This document shows positions 17,776 through 25,742 of a stretch of 64,000 nucleotides of DNA, piece by piece (the first letter of the stretch is position 1; each line of letters begins with the position of its first letter). Both the position numbers and the translations under genes were made by a program. The stretch spans positions 1 through 64,000 of the forward strand of contig JBIQLW010000006.1 of NCBI GenBank assembly GCA_044463945.1. The letters run 5' to 3'. Source of the DNA: 62-47 sp044463945 (lineage in GTDB: Bacteria; Pseudomonadota; Alphaproteobacteria; Rhizobiales; Xanthobacteraceae). A model generated the notes under the pieces. The model made no database searches. It was not told the origin of the DNA and saw only the letters and a program-made list of their open reading frames with translations.

Positions 17776-17852
17776 TATTCAAGCGCCGGCGGACCCGGCG
17801 ATATTCAAAACGCCAGCGCTGCTGGCAGAGTTCAAGCGCCAGCGACACTGGC
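17774..17852 (+). repeat. Three tandem 26-27 bp hairpin repeats between atpI and atpB
   Basis: Units at 17774-17799, 17800-17826 and 17827-17852 share a TTCAA(G/A) left part and a right part that folds on itself. The stems are GCCGG/CCGGC, GCCAGC/GCTGGC and GCCAG/CTGGC. The G-to-A change in the left arm is matched by C-to-T in the right arm, so pairing is kept while sequence changes. The first unit begins within the atpI stop codon, and atpB starts 28 bp after the last unit. Confidence 0.8.
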
Positions 17853-17880
17853 GGGTGATGACGAGAGAGCGGCCGGCGAT

Positions 17881-18627
17881 ATGGATCCGATCCATCAATT
17901 CGAGATCAAGAACCTCTTTACGATCGGCACCTTCGGCGGCCACGAGATCGCCTTTACAAATTCAGCAGCCTACATGCTGCTGGCGGTGGTGCTGACCGCG
18001 GCCCTGATGCTGGGCGGCACCGCCGGACGCCGTCTGGTGCCGAGCCGGATGCAGTCGATGGCCGAACTCAGCTACGAGTTCATCGCCGACATGCTGCGCT
18101 CCACCGCCGGCGAACAGGGCATGAAGTTCTTCCCGCTGGTGTTTACCATCTTCATGTTCGTGTTTGTCTCGAACATCGTCGGCATCATTCCCTACACCTT
18201 CACGGTCGCCAGCCACATCATCGTCACGGTGGCGCTAGCGCTTCTGGTGTTCCTCACCGTCATCGTCTACGGCCTCTACAAGAACGGCCTGAAATTCTTC
18301 AAGCTGTTCGTTCCGCACGGCATTCCGATGGTGATCCTGCCGCTGGTGGTGGCGATCGAGATCATTTCCTTCCTGTCGCGGCCGGTGTCCCATAGCGTCC
18401 GTCTGTTCGCCAACATGCTGGCCGGCCATATCACGCTGAAGGTGTTCGCGAGCTTCGTCACCATGTTGGGCGCGCTCGGCATCGCCGGCATCGTCGGCGC
18501 CGCGCTGCCGCTGGCGCTGACCATCGCGCTGACCGCGCTGGAACTGCTGGTGGCGGCGCTGCAAGCCTACGTCTTCGCCATCCTCACCTGCATCTATCTC
18601 AACGATGCAATCCATCCGGGCCATTAA
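17881..18627 (+). CDS. atpB: F0F1 ATP synthase subunit a
   Basis: 248 aa, the normal size. It is an integral membrane protein of the F0 sector forming the proton half-channels against the c-ring. It starts MDPIHQFEIKNLFTIGTFGGHEIAFTNS. The essential arginine lies in the helix SRPVSHSVRLFANMLAGH, and the terminal helices (ALELLVAALQAYVFAILTCIYLNDAIHPGH) are highly conserved. A GAGAG stretch precedes the ATG. It is the second gene of the F0 operon, followed after 49 bp by atpE. Confidence 0.98.
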   Translation: MDPIHQFEIKNLFTIGTFGGHEIAFTNSAAYMLLAVVLTAALMLGGTAGRRLVPSRMQSMAELSYEFIADMLRSTAGEQGMKFFPLVFTIFMFVFVSNIVGIIPYTFTVASHIIVTVALALLVFLTVIVYGLYKNGLKFFKLFVPHGIPMVILPLVVAIEIISFLSRPVSHSVRLFANMLAGHITLKVFASFVTMLGALGIAGIVGAALPLALTIALTALELLVAALQAYVFAILTCIYLNDAIHPGH

Positions 18628-18676
18628 GGCTCGCGTTTCCTAGCAACCTCAAGCAACCCACACGTAAGGAGCTACT

Positions 18677-18904
18677 ATGGACCCGATCGCCGCAAAATAC
18701 ATTGGAGCCGGCATCGCCTGCATCGGCATGGGTGGCGCTGGCGCCGGCGTCGGCATCATCTTCGGCAACTACCTTGCCGCCGCGGTGCGCAACCCGTCCG
18801 CCGCCCAGGGCCAGTTCGCCAACCTGATCTTCGGCTTCGCCGTGACCGAAGCGCTCGGCATCTTCTCGCTGCTGATCGCGCTGCTGCTGCTGTTCGCACT
18901 GTAA
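18677..18904 (+). CDS. atpE: F0F1 ATP synthase subunit c
   Basis: 75 aa hairpin of two membrane helices. It has the glycine-rich first helix (GMGGAGAGVGIIFGNYL), the polar loop RNPSAAQ and the proton-carrying Glu58 in AVTEALGIF of the second helix. It forms the rotor ring. A strong AAGGAG Shine-Dalgarno sits 6 bp before the ATG, consistent with the high copy number of subunit c. The Gly/Ala pattern is that of a proton, not sodium, enzyme: I see no Gln/Glu-Ser/Thr sodium site. Confidence 0.98.
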   Translation: MDPIAAKYIGAGIACIGMGGAGAGVGIIFGNYLAAAVRNPSAAQGQFANLIFGFAVTEALGIFSLLIALLLLFAL

Positions 18905-18973
18905 GCCCGAATTGATGTGGTGGTTCACCGGCCCCCCTTGCGGGGCCGGGACTCGCCTGAGCTGGAGGCGCCC

Positions 18974-19528
18974 GTGGCGTCACAACATGGCCCTTCGAGC
19001 GGCACGTCCGCTCACACCACGGCAGACGGCGGCAAGCCGCCGTTCCCGCCGTTCGAGTCGCACACCTTCGCGTCGCAGTTGGTGTGGCTCCTCATTTCAT
19101 TCGTCGCCCTGTACCTGATCGTCTCGCGGATCGCGCTGCCGCGCGTCAGCGGTATCCTGGCCAACCGCCAGAAGACCATCGCCGACGATCTCGCCGCCGC
19201 GCAGAAGCTGCGCGACGAGTCCGACGACGCGCTCAAGGCCTATGAGACCGAACTCGCCAACGCTCGCAACAAGGCGCAGGCGATCGGCGCCGAAGCCCGC
19301 GACAAGCTCAATGCTCAGGCCGAGCAGGAGCGCAAGACGCTGGAAGATCGGCTGGCCGTCAAGCTGGCGGACGCGGAGAAGGCCATCGCCGGCACCCGCG
19401 CCGCGGCCATGAGCAACGTGCGGGAGATTGCTTCCGACGCGGCGACGGAGATCGTGCAGCAACTGACGGGCCAAAAGCCCGACGCCAAGGCGATCGAAGA
19501 CGCCGTAGACGCATCCTTGAGAGGGTAG
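18974..19528 (+). CDS. atpF': F0F1 ATP synthase subunit b'
   Basis: 184 aa from the GTG at 18974, which has a GGAGG Shine-Dalgarno 5 bp upstream; an ATG frame from 18917 lacks such a site. A flexible N-terminus (SAHTTADGG) is followed by PPFPPFESHTFASQLVWLLISFVALYLIVSR, one membrane helix, then a long charged coiled coil. It pairs with subunit b to form the heterodimeric peripheral stalk typical of alphaproteobacteria and phototrophs. It starts 69 bp after the atpE stop and ends 4 bp before atpF. Confidence 0.93.
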   Translation: MASQHGPSSGTSAHTTADGGKPPFPPFESHTFASQLVWLLISFVALYLIVSRIALPRVSGILANRQKTIADDLAAAQKLRDESDDALKAYETELANARNKAQAIGAEARDKLNAQAEQERKTLEDRLAVKLADAEKAIAGTRAAAMSNVREIASDAATEIVQQLTGQKPDAKAIEDAVDASLRG

Positions 19529-19532
19529 GACG

Positions 19533-20018
19533 ATGTTATCCCAACCGGAATTCTGGGTTGCCGTCGCCTTCGTCGTGCTGATGGCGATCTTCATCTACGT
19601 CGGCGTGCCCGGCGTGGTGACCAGGGCGCTCGACCATCGCGCCGACCGCATCAAGGCTGAGCTTGACGACGCCCGTCGCCTCAAGGAGGAGGCCGCCGCA
19701 CTGGTCGCCGACTACAAGGCTCGCTACGCCGCGGCGGAGCGCGAGGCGCAGGACATCGTCACCAACGCCAAGGCCGAAGCCGAGCGCAGCGCGGCCGAGG
19801 CCAAGAGCCGGATGGAAGATTTCGTCGCCCGCCGCACCAAGGCGGCGGAAACCAAGATCGCCCAGGCCGAGGCGCAGGCGCTGGCCGACGTTCGCGCCGC
19901 CGCCGCGGACGCGGCCGTGGCCGCAGCCTCGCGGATCCTGAGCAAGTCGGTAAGCGGCCCGGTCGCCGACGAATTGCTCGCCAAGGGCATTCAGGACGTG
20001 CGCGGCAAACTGAACTGA
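19533..20018 (+). CDS. atpF: F0F1 ATP synthase subunit b
   Basis: 161 aa. One N-terminal membrane helix (PEFWVAVAFVVLMAIFIYVGVPGVV) is followed by a charged coiled coil (RADRIKAELDDARRLKEEAAALVADYKARYAAAEREAQ). With b' it makes the stator linking F0 to F1. It is the last gene of the operon; a strong terminator follows 20 bp after the stop. The F1 genes atpHAGDC are absent, as expected for alphaproteobacteria, where they form a separate operon. Confidence 0.96.
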   Translation: MLSQPEFWVAVAFVVLMAIFIYVGVPGVVTRALDHRADRIKAELDDARRLKEEAAALVADYKARYAAAEREAQDIVTNAKAEAERSAAEAKSRMEDFVARRTKAAETKIAQAEAQALADVRAAAADAAVAAASRILSKSVSGPVADELLAKGIQDVRGKLN

Positions 20019-20037
20019 TCGAAAATCAATCCACTAC

Positions 20038-20073
20038 AAAACGGCCGGTGCGATGACTCGCGCCGGCCGTTTT
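20038..20073 (+). terminator. Terminator of the F0 ATP synthase operon
   Basis: AAAACGGCCGG (20038-20048) pairs perfectly with CCGGCCGTTTT (20063-20073). The A and T tails let it work on both strands, so it may also stop transcription from the convergent lipoprotein gene. Confidence 0.85.
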
Positions 20074-20132
20074 GCTTTGGGATCCCTGCTGTCCCTTGTG
20101 GGGGAGGGCAGCGAGGGGAAATGTCAGAGAGA

Positions 20133-20155
20133 ATGCGCGGATCAAGTCCGCGCAT
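20133..20155. repeat. REP-like hairpin with TCAAG loop, copy 1
   Basis: ATGCGCGGA-TCAAG-TCCGCGCAT: a perfect 9-bp stem closed by a 5-nt loop TCAAG, followed by ATGAC. A second hairpin with the same loop but a different stem lies at 38251-38271. Both sit in gaps between convergent genes. Confidence 0.7.
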
Positions 20156-20164
20156 GATGACGGA

Positions 20165-20177
20165 CGTTTCCGTCAAA
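20165..20177 (+). repeat. CGTTTCCGTCAAA intergenic motif, copy 2
   Basis: The same 13-mer as at 14506. Here it is part of a small hairpin TGACGG-ACGTTT-CCGTCA and is followed by GCACAAAGCC. It lies immediately after the REP-like hairpin, in the gap between convergent atpF and the lipoprotein gene. Confidence 0.6.
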
Positions 20178-20188
20178 GCACAAAGCCT

Positions 20189-20890
20189 CTACCGCCTGCG
20201 GTGACCGCGCCCGCGTGGCTCGGGCCGCAGCGCCTGCGGGTCGAAGCCGATGTAGAAGACATAGTTATCGCCGGCGGCGGCGCTCGGCGCCGGATAGATC
20301 ACGTCCTCGGCGACCAGACTGAACGACACGGTGTTGTCGCCCTCCATCATCACCGTAGTCCGGTAGGCTTTGGTGAAGATGGTTTTCTCGCTGACGCCGC
20401 CCTGCACCACCGCGATCCGCATCGGCACCTCGACGCTGGGAGGCGCGCCCGCCGGGCCGACGATGACGCGACCCTGAATGCCGATCCGCGCCCTCACCTG
20501 GCCGTCATCGCCGAGCGTGCAATCGCGCGCGGTGCGCACGATGGTCGCCTGATAGCGCAGGTCGTTACCCGCGGCCTCCCTCCCCGGCAGGCCGACCGCA
20601 TAGGTCGATGCGCCGGGACGAATGGTGACCGCAGGGCAGGTCGGCAGGCTCGGCTCCGACGACGGCGTCGGCGCGGTCACCGTGGTAGTGGCCGGCTGCG
20701 AGTTCGAGCCGAACAACTGGCTGAAGCGATCGCCTATCGAGGGGCTGTCGCCCGCCATCTGGCCGCCGCCGAACATGCTGCCGCCGCCGCAGCCGGACAA
20801 CAGCAGGGCCGTGACGGCGAGAGTGGCAAACCGACAGGGCAGCCGTCGCGCGCGCGCGCCGCCGCTCCCCTTCCAACGCAAATCCAGCAT
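20189..20890 (-). CDS. Putative lipoprotein of unknown function
   Basis: 233 aa from the ATG at 20890. The N-terminus is basic, then hydrophobic (FATLAVTALLLSGC), with lipobox LSGC for lipid attachment at Cys. A Ser/Thr/Pro-rich linker leads to a globular domain with a cysteine near PTCPAVTIRPGASTYAV and another at RDCTLGDDGQVRARIGIQGRVIVGP, likely a beta-rich fold. The tail ends in a basic PRGRGHRRR. I recall similar lipoproteins in Bradyrhizobiaceae without an assigned role. It would be anchored in the inner or outer membrane facing the periplasm. Confidence 0.78.
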   Translation of the reverse strand: MLDLRWKGSGGARARRLPCRFATLAVTALLLSGCGGGSMFGGGQMAGDSPSIGDRFSQLFGSNSQPATTTVTAPTPSSEPSLPTCPAVTIRPGASTYAVGLPGREAAGNDLRYQATIVRTARDCTLGDDGQVRARIGIQGRVIVGPAGAPPSVEVPMRIAVVQGGVSEKTIFTKAYRTTVMMEGDNTVSFSLVAEDVIYPAPSAAAGDNYVFYIGFDPQALRPEPRGRGHRRR

Positions 20891-21027
20891 GACGTAGATG
20901 TCCCCCGGCAAACCCTCGGCCTCGCCGCCGCGCCCGGAATCAAGCCCGATTCCCGGCGGCGGCGGGCCGGTTATAGCAGTTCAATGGCGGCAAACCCAAG
21001 GCGGCAACCCCAAAGCGCCATGCTTCC

Positions 21028-21615
21028 TCAGCGACGGATGTCCTCGTGCAACAGGCCGAACAGCAGATGATCCTGCCAGACGCCGTTGATGCAGAGATAG
21101 CGCCGCGCCAGCCCCTCGCGGACGAATCCGCATTTCTCCAGCACCCTGACGGACGCGATATTTCCCGGAATGCAGGCCGCTTCCACCCGATGCAGGCTGA
21201 GTTCGCCGAACAGCGTCGGCAGCAACAGCCGCAGCGCCGCCGTCATGTAGCCGCGCCCCGCGTATGGCTCCCCGATCCAGTAGCCGACAGTTCCCGCCTG
21301 CACGATGCCGCGCCGGACATTGGCGAGCGTGATGCCGCCGATGAGAGCGCCATCCTGTTCGCGGAAGATCAGGAACGGGTAGGCGCGGTCGGCAAGGATA
21401 TCCTCGGCGTAACGACGCAGTCTGCGGCGAAAGCCGGCGCGAGTCAGATCGTCCGACGGCCACACCGGCTCCCATGGCGTCAGATAGGCGCGGCTGCGTT
21501 CGCGAAGCTGCGCCCACGACACAAAATCGGCGGACTGCGGCGCGCGCAGCAAGAGGCCGTTGCCGCGCGGCTCAAGCGCTGACGGCGCGCTTGAAGGCAT
21601 ACGAAACAGAGCCAT
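21028..21615 (-). CDS. GNAT family N-acetyltransferase (RimJ/RimL-like)
   Basis: 195 aa. The layout is that of the RimJ/L group: early LLLRAPQSADFVSWAQLRERSRAYLTPWEP, central ADRAYPFLIFREQDGALIGGITLANVRRG, the acetyl-CoA loop VGYWIGEPYAGRGYMTAALR and the C-terminal HRVEAACIPGNIASVRVLEKCGFVREGLARRYLCINGVWQDHLLFGLL. It probably acetylates protein N-termini, ribosomal or otherwise. It is the last of the minus-strand run beginning with SURF1, thrC and the M16 protease; the gap to the protease gene is 82 bp. Confidence 0.9.
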   Translation of the reverse strand: MALFRMPSSAPSALEPRGNGLLLRAPQSADFVSWAQLRERSRAYLTPWEPVWPSDDLTRAGFRRRLRRYAEDILADRAYPFLIFREQDGALIGGITLANVRRGIVQAGTVGYWIGEPYAGRGYMTAALRLLLPTLFGELSLHRVEAACIPGNIASVRVLEKCGFVREGLARRYLCINGVWQDHLLFGLLHEDIRR

Positions 21616-21697
21616 GGCAAGCCCTTAGAAAGTCGCGACCATCTATTTTAGGCTATGATGCGGAAAAGGGCAGCCCGGATCCTTGGCCGCCAGCGCA

Positions 21698-22981
21698 TTA
21701 ATGATATCTCGCCTTGGGCATCGACAGGTTTTCGGCGTGGGCGGCAGCGACGTCGAGCGCACGCCCGCTGCCGAGCGCGGCCACTGCCGGGCGGCTCCGC
21801 GCCAACAGAACGCGCGCGGCATCGCGGGTGGTTTCGCGGGTCACCGCCTCGATGCGGGCGACCAGTTCGTCGACACCGAGCGGCCGGCCATAGGCCAGAA
21901 CGTGGCGCGCCAACTGCTCGGCCCGCGAGCTGCAGCTCTCCAGCGCCATCAGCAGGCCCGCCTTCATCTGCGCCTTGGCGCGGGCGACCTCGGCCTCGGT
22001 CAGGGTTTCAACCGCATTGTTGATGACATCGACGATGACTTCCATCATTTCCGGCGCATCGGCCGGATCGGTGCCGGTGTAGAGCCCGAAGAAGCCGGTG
22101 TCGGCATGTGGCGCGTGGAAGGTGTAGATCGAATAGCACAACCCGCGCTTCTCGCGGACCTCCTGAAACAGCCGCGAGGACATGCCGCCGCCGAGGATAT
22201 TGGTGAACACCTGCAAGCTGAACAGCGCCGGATCGGCCTGCGGCAGACCTTCCAGCGCCAGCGTGAGATGCGCTTGCTCAAGGTCGCGATGGACGACGCG
22301 CGAGCCGCCATTGCCGAACACCGCCGGCCGCGGCGGCGGCGCCGGCGTCGACGACAAGCCGGCGAAGCGCTCGCTGACCTCGGCCACGACGCGGGCATGA
22401 TCCACAGCGCCCGCCGCCGCCACCACCATGTTGGGGCCGCGATAATGCGTCGCCAGATAATTGCGCAGTGAATCGCGGTTGAAGGTCTTCAGCGTCGCCG
22501 TGGTCCCGAGCAGAGAACGCCCGATCGGTTGATCCGGATAGCAAAGCTCGCTGAGATATTCGAACACCACATCGTCCGGCGTGTCCTGCGCCGCGCCGAT
22601 CTCCTGCTCGATCACGCTCTTTTCGCGCTCCAGTTCCTCGGCGACGAAGGTCGGGTGCGAGATGATGTCGGAGAGCACGTCGAGCGCCAGCGGCACGTCG
22701 GCTTTCATGACGCGGGCGTAATAGGCCGTCGTCTCGGTGCTGGTGGCGGCGTTGAGATCGCCGCCGACCGCCTCGATCTCCTCGACGATCTGGCGCGAGG
22801 AGCGCCGTTCGGTGCCCTTGAACGCCATGTGTTCGAGCAAATGCGAGATGCCGTGCTCGTCCGGCTTTTCGTCGCGACCGCCGACACCGGCCCATACGCC
22901 GAGCGCCGCGGTTTCCAGATGCGGCATGGCGTCGGTGATGACCGTGAGGCCGGACGGCAGCCTGCTGACCTCGACGCTCAT
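21698..22981 (-). CDS. M16 family zinc metallopeptidase (mitochondrial processing peptidase-like)
   Basis: 427 aa from the ATG at 22981, whose first bases overlap the thrC stop (ATGA). The inverted zinc motif HXXEH is HLLEH at about 47-51, followed by the third ligand region ELEREKSVIEQEIGAAQD. The second half has the family's GGGMSSRLFQEVREKRGLCYSI block. It is the bacterial relative of MPP/PqqL and rickettsial putative protease, probably cytoplasmic and degrading peptides. The pairing with thrC is common in Rhizobiales, from memory. It is single-chain and carries both active-site and glycine-rich halves. Confidence 0.93.
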   Translation of the reverse strand: MSVEVSRLPSGLTVITDAMPHLETAALGVWAGVGGRDEKPDEHGISHLLEHMAFKGTERRSSRQIVEEIEAVGGDLNAATSTETTAYYARVMKADVPLALDVLSDIISHPTFVAEELEREKSVIEQEIGAAQDTPDDVVFEYLSELCYPDQPIGRSLLGTTATLKTFNRDSLRNYLATHYRGPNMVVAAAGAVDHARVVAEVSERFAGLSSTPAPPPRPAVFGNGGSRVVHRDLEQAHLTLALEGLPQADPALFSLQVFTNILGGGMSSRLFQEVREKRGLCYSIYTFHAPHADTGFFGLYTGTDPADAPEMMEVIVDVINNAVETLTEAEVARAKAQMKAGLLMALESCSSRAEQLARHVLAYGRPLGVDELVARIEAVTRETTRDAARVLLARSRPAVAALGSGRALDVAAAHAENLSMPKARYH

Positions 22982-24396
22982 CCGGTAACTCCTGCTTTGG
23001 CGGCGCGGCTCACTGACAGCACGAACCGCTCCACTTCGGCCTGATCGTTGGCCATCGTCACGATACGCTCGGGCCGGGTCATCAGCCCGTCGAGCCACGG
23101 CGGCAGCGCCGGGCGCACGCCGCAGGCGGCCTCCACCGCGTCGGGGAATTTCGCCGGATGCGCGGTGGACAACACGATGTTCGGCACGCTCGTGCCGGTG
23201 ACGTCACGATCGGCCACCGCCAGCGCCACCGCCGTATGCGGGTCGATCAGATCGCCGGCCTCGCGCCAGGCGGCGCGGATCGCCGCATCGGTTTCCGTCT
23301 CGTCGGCGCGTCCGGCATCGAACCCGGCGCGGATCGCCGCCAGCATCGTGTCCGACAGCACGAAGCGGCGCGACTGCTCCAGCGAGGCCATCAGGCCGCG
23401 CACCACGGCTGCATCGCGCCCGGACGCCTCGAACAGCAGGCGCTCGAAATTCGACGACACCTGAATGTCCATCGACGGCGAGGTGGTGCCGTGAACACCG
23501 CGCACCTCGTAAATGCCGGTGGTCAGCGTGCGTGCCAAGATGTCATTGCTGTTGGTGGCGATGCGCAGGCGACGGATCGGCAGCCCCATGCGCTTGGCGA
23601 CATAGCCGGCGAAGATGTCGCCGAAGTTGCCGGTGGGGACGGTGAAATCGACCGTGCGCGCCGGTGCGCCGAGCGCCGCCGCCGAAGTGACGTAATAGAC
23701 CACCTGCGCCACAATCCGCGCCCAGTTGATCGAGTTGACGCCGGACAGCGCCACCCTGTCGCGGAAGGCGTGATGATTGAACAGCCCCTTCACGATCGCC
23801 TGGCAGTCGTCGAAGGTGCCGTCGATGGCCAGCGCATGGACGTTTCCCGCGCCGATGGTCGTCATCATCCGGCGCTGCACGTCGGAAATCCGGCCGCGCG
23901 GAAACAGCACCACGAGGTCGGCATTGTCACGGTTAGCGAAGGCATCGACCGCCGCGCCGCCCGTATCGCCTGACGTCGCCACCACGATGGTGGTGCGCCG
24001 GCCGCGCTTCGCCAGTACGTGATCCATCAGCCGCGACAGCAGTTGCATCGCGACGTCCTTGAACGCCAGCGTCGGGCCGTGAAACAGTTCGAGCACGAAC
24101 TGGTTGGGACCGCTCTGGTCGAGCGGCACCACCGCCGGATGGCGGAACGTCGCATACGCCTCGTGCGCCATGCGGCCGAGATCGGTGTCGGATATCTCGC
24201 CGCCGACGAACGGGCGGATTACTTCGACCGCGACCTCCCAATACGGACGGCCGGCAAAGTCCGCGATCGCGTCCGGCGTCAGGCGCGGCCACGCCGCCGG
24301 AACATAAAGCCCGCCGTCGCGCGCAAGGCCGGTCAGCATCACGTCGCAGAAGCCGAGCGCCGGCGCCGCGCCGCGGGTCGAGATATATTGCGTCAA
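22978..24396 (-). CDS. thrC: Threonine synthase
   Basis: 472 aa using the TTG at 24396, chosen because GGAGG lies 5 bp upstream and family members start (M)TxYISTRGxAP. It converts O-phosphohomoserine to threonine with PLP. The PLP lysine is in HGPTLAFKDVAMQLL, with the phosphate loop in ATSGDTGGAAVDAF. FPRGRISDVQRRMMTTI and FTVPTGNFGDIFAGYVAKRMG are further conserved blocks. No in-frame ATG is well placed near the start. It is coupled to the downstream protease by a 4-bp overlap. Confidence 0.95.
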   Translation of the reverse strand: MTQYISTRGAAPALGFCDVMLTGLARDGGLYVPAAWPRLTPDAIADFAGRPYWEVAVEVIRPFVGGEISDTDLGRMAHEAYATFRHPAVVPLDQSGPNQFVLELFHGPTLAFKDVAMQLLSRLMDHVLAKRGRRTTIVVATSGDTGGAAVDAFANRDNADLVVLFPRGRISDVQRRMMTTIGAGNVHALAIDGTFDDCQAIVKGLFNHHAFRDRVALSGVNSINWARIVAQVVYYVTSAAALGAPARTVDFTVPTGNFGDIFAGYVAKRMGLPIRRLRIATNSNDILARTLTTGIYEVRGVHGTTSPSMDIQVSSNFERLLFEASGRDAAVVRGLMASLEQSRRFVLSDTMLAAIRAGFDAGRADETETDAAIRAAWREAGDLIDPHTAVALAVADRDVTGTSVPNIVLSTAHPAKFPDAVEAACGVRPALPPWLDGLMTRPERIVTMANDQAEVERFVLSVSRAAKAGVTG

Positions 24397-24481
24397 AGCG
24401 TCCTCCAAAGGCCGGTCCGTTATAGCGGTTTCGCGCAAGCACGCCACCACCGCCGCCATACCCGCCCGGCCCGCCGGGCGA

Positions 24482-25267
24482 TCAGCCGACGCCCTTCGAG
24501 TCCTCCGGACCTTGAGCGGGCGGCGACGCCTTCGCCTCGGCCAGCGCGCGCACCAGCCAGGCCGCGAAACCGAGCGCGACCGCCGCCGCCAGCCCGAACC
24601 AGGTGATGGCGTACTGCATGTGATCGTCCTTAAGGTGGACCGCCAGCGGTCCCGGCTTCGGCACGCCGTTGGCGGGTGCCGGCGTCTCAAGGTCGATATA
24701 GAACGGCGCGATCGGCCCCCAATCCAGCGCCCGCGCCATCGCCGCGGGGTCGCGCAGGAACCAGAGCCGTTTGGCGCTCTCCGCCTGCGGCGTCCACCAT
24801 CCCGGCTTCTCGGTGAACCTGAGATAGCCGGTCAGCGTCACCGGCCCGGCGGGCGGCGGTGAAATGCGGTCGAGTTGCCCTTCCGGCACGAAACCGCGAT
24901 TGACGACCACAACGCCCGCGCCCGCGACGCGCGCCGGCGCGAAAACCCAGACGCCGGGTCCGGCGACATCGGCGCGGATGCCGGAGCCAGAACCGTAGAC
25001 GTGCGCCTCGGGGCGGCCGTCATAGATCGCCACAAACGTCACCCGGCGGAACTCGTCCTGCGCAGGCGTCAGCGTCGCCCACTCCGCCGCCGCCGGCAGC
25101 GGCACCGGCGCTGCGGCAAGGCGCGCGTCGAGCCTGGCGATCAGGGCGTGCTTCTCGACACGGCGCTGCAACTGCCAGACGCCAAGCCCGATCAACAGCG
25201 AGACGATGACGGCGGAAAAGACACCAAGCCCCGCGATCGTCCTCGCCCGCGTCACGGCGGCGCTCAC
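24482..25267 (-). CDS. SURF1 family cytochrome oxidase assembly protein
   Basis: 261 aa from the GTG at 25267, which overlaps the DUF983 stop (GTGA). Two membrane helices, one N-terminal (GLGVFSAVIVSLLIGLGVWQLQR) and one C-terminal (MQYAITWFGLAAAVALGFAAWLV), frame a periplasmic domain with RRVEKHALI, VNRGFVPEGQ and a GYLRFTEKPGWWTP segment. Surf1 proteins help insert haem A into subunit I. The placement just downstream of coxC and DUF983 agrees. The upstream open frame to 25387 is not family-like. Confidence 0.93.
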   Translation of the reverse strand: MSAAVTRARTIAGLGVFSAVIVSLLIGLGVWQLQRRVEKHALIARLDARLAAAPVPLPAAAEWATLTPAQDEFRRVTFVAIYDGRPEAHVYGSGSGIRADVAGPGVWVFAPARVAGAGVVVVNRGFVPEGQLDRISPPPAGPVTLTGYLRFTEKPGWWTPQAESAKRLWFLRDPAAMARALDWGPIAPFYIDLETPAPANGVPKPGPLAVHLKDDHMQYAITWFGLAAAVALGFAAWLVRALAEAKASPPAQGPEDSKGVG

Positions 25268-25653
25268 GGCGATTCCCGCTCGGTCAGCCGGCCCTCCGCC
25301 GCCTTGTGATGGAATTGCAGGGCGATCAACAGCGATTTCATCACCCGCAGCGGCACCAACGTGGTTGCGGCGATCAGCGGCAGCCACAGCGCGGCGTGAA
25401 CCCAGAACGGTGGCTGGTACTTGACCTCGACCACCAGCGCCGAGCCGACCACGATGAAGCCGGCAATCAGGATGATGAAGACCGCCGGCCCGTCGCCGCT
25501 ATCGATGAAGCTATAATCGAGCCCACAGCGGTCGCAGCGCGGCCGCAGCCCGATGTAGCCCGAAAACAGCTTGCCCTCGCCGCAGCGCGGGCAGCGGCAC
25601 ATCAGACCGCGGACGATGCTCTGCGAGAGAGGTGTCGGATCAAGCTCTGACAT
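25264..25653 (-). CDS. DUF983 family membrane protein
   Basis: 129 aa from the ATG at 25653. A zinc-ribbon-like N-terminus has two CXXC pairs (CRCPRCGEGKLF and RCDRCGLDYSF). Two membrane helices follow (GPAVFIILIAGFIVVGSALVVEV and FWVHAALWLPLIAATTLVPLRVMKSLLIAL). DUF983 genes regularly sit between coxC and surf1 in alphaproteobacteria, suggesting a role in oxidase maturation. It is separated from coxC by a strong terminator and overlaps SURF1 by 4 bp. Confidence 0.9.
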   Translation of the reverse strand: MSELDPTPLSQSIVRGLMCRCPRCGEGKLFSGYIGLRPRCDRCGLDYSFIDSGDGPAVFIILIAGFIVVGSALVVEVKYQPPFWVHAALWLPLIAATTLVPLRVMKSLLIALQFHHKAAEGRLTERESP

Positions 25654-25694
25654 CGGACGTTCCGTTTTCACACGACACGGCAGCTCGCGAAATG

Positions 25695-25719
25695 AAAAAG
25701 GGCGGCCACGCGGCCGCCC
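25695..25719 (-). terminator. Terminator downstream of coxC
   Basis: Read on the minus strand, GGGCGGCC-GCGT-GGCCGCCC is followed by TTTTTCATTT. The 8-bp GC stem with a T-run is a textbook intrinsic terminator. It separates the oxidase genes from DUF983-SURF1-thrC, so the latter need read-through or a further promoter. Confidence 0.85.
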
Positions 25720-25742
25720 CCTTGTAGCACAATCATCCGCTG

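Noticed and set aside
17774..17852. Short tandem repeats resembling a CRISPR array
   Set aside because: Units follow one another directly without unique spacers, and no cas gene is present.
24397..24481. A riboswitch or attenuator before threonine synthase
   Set aside because: The leader is under 90 bp, with no leader peptide rich in Thr/Ile codons and no terminator-antiterminator pair.
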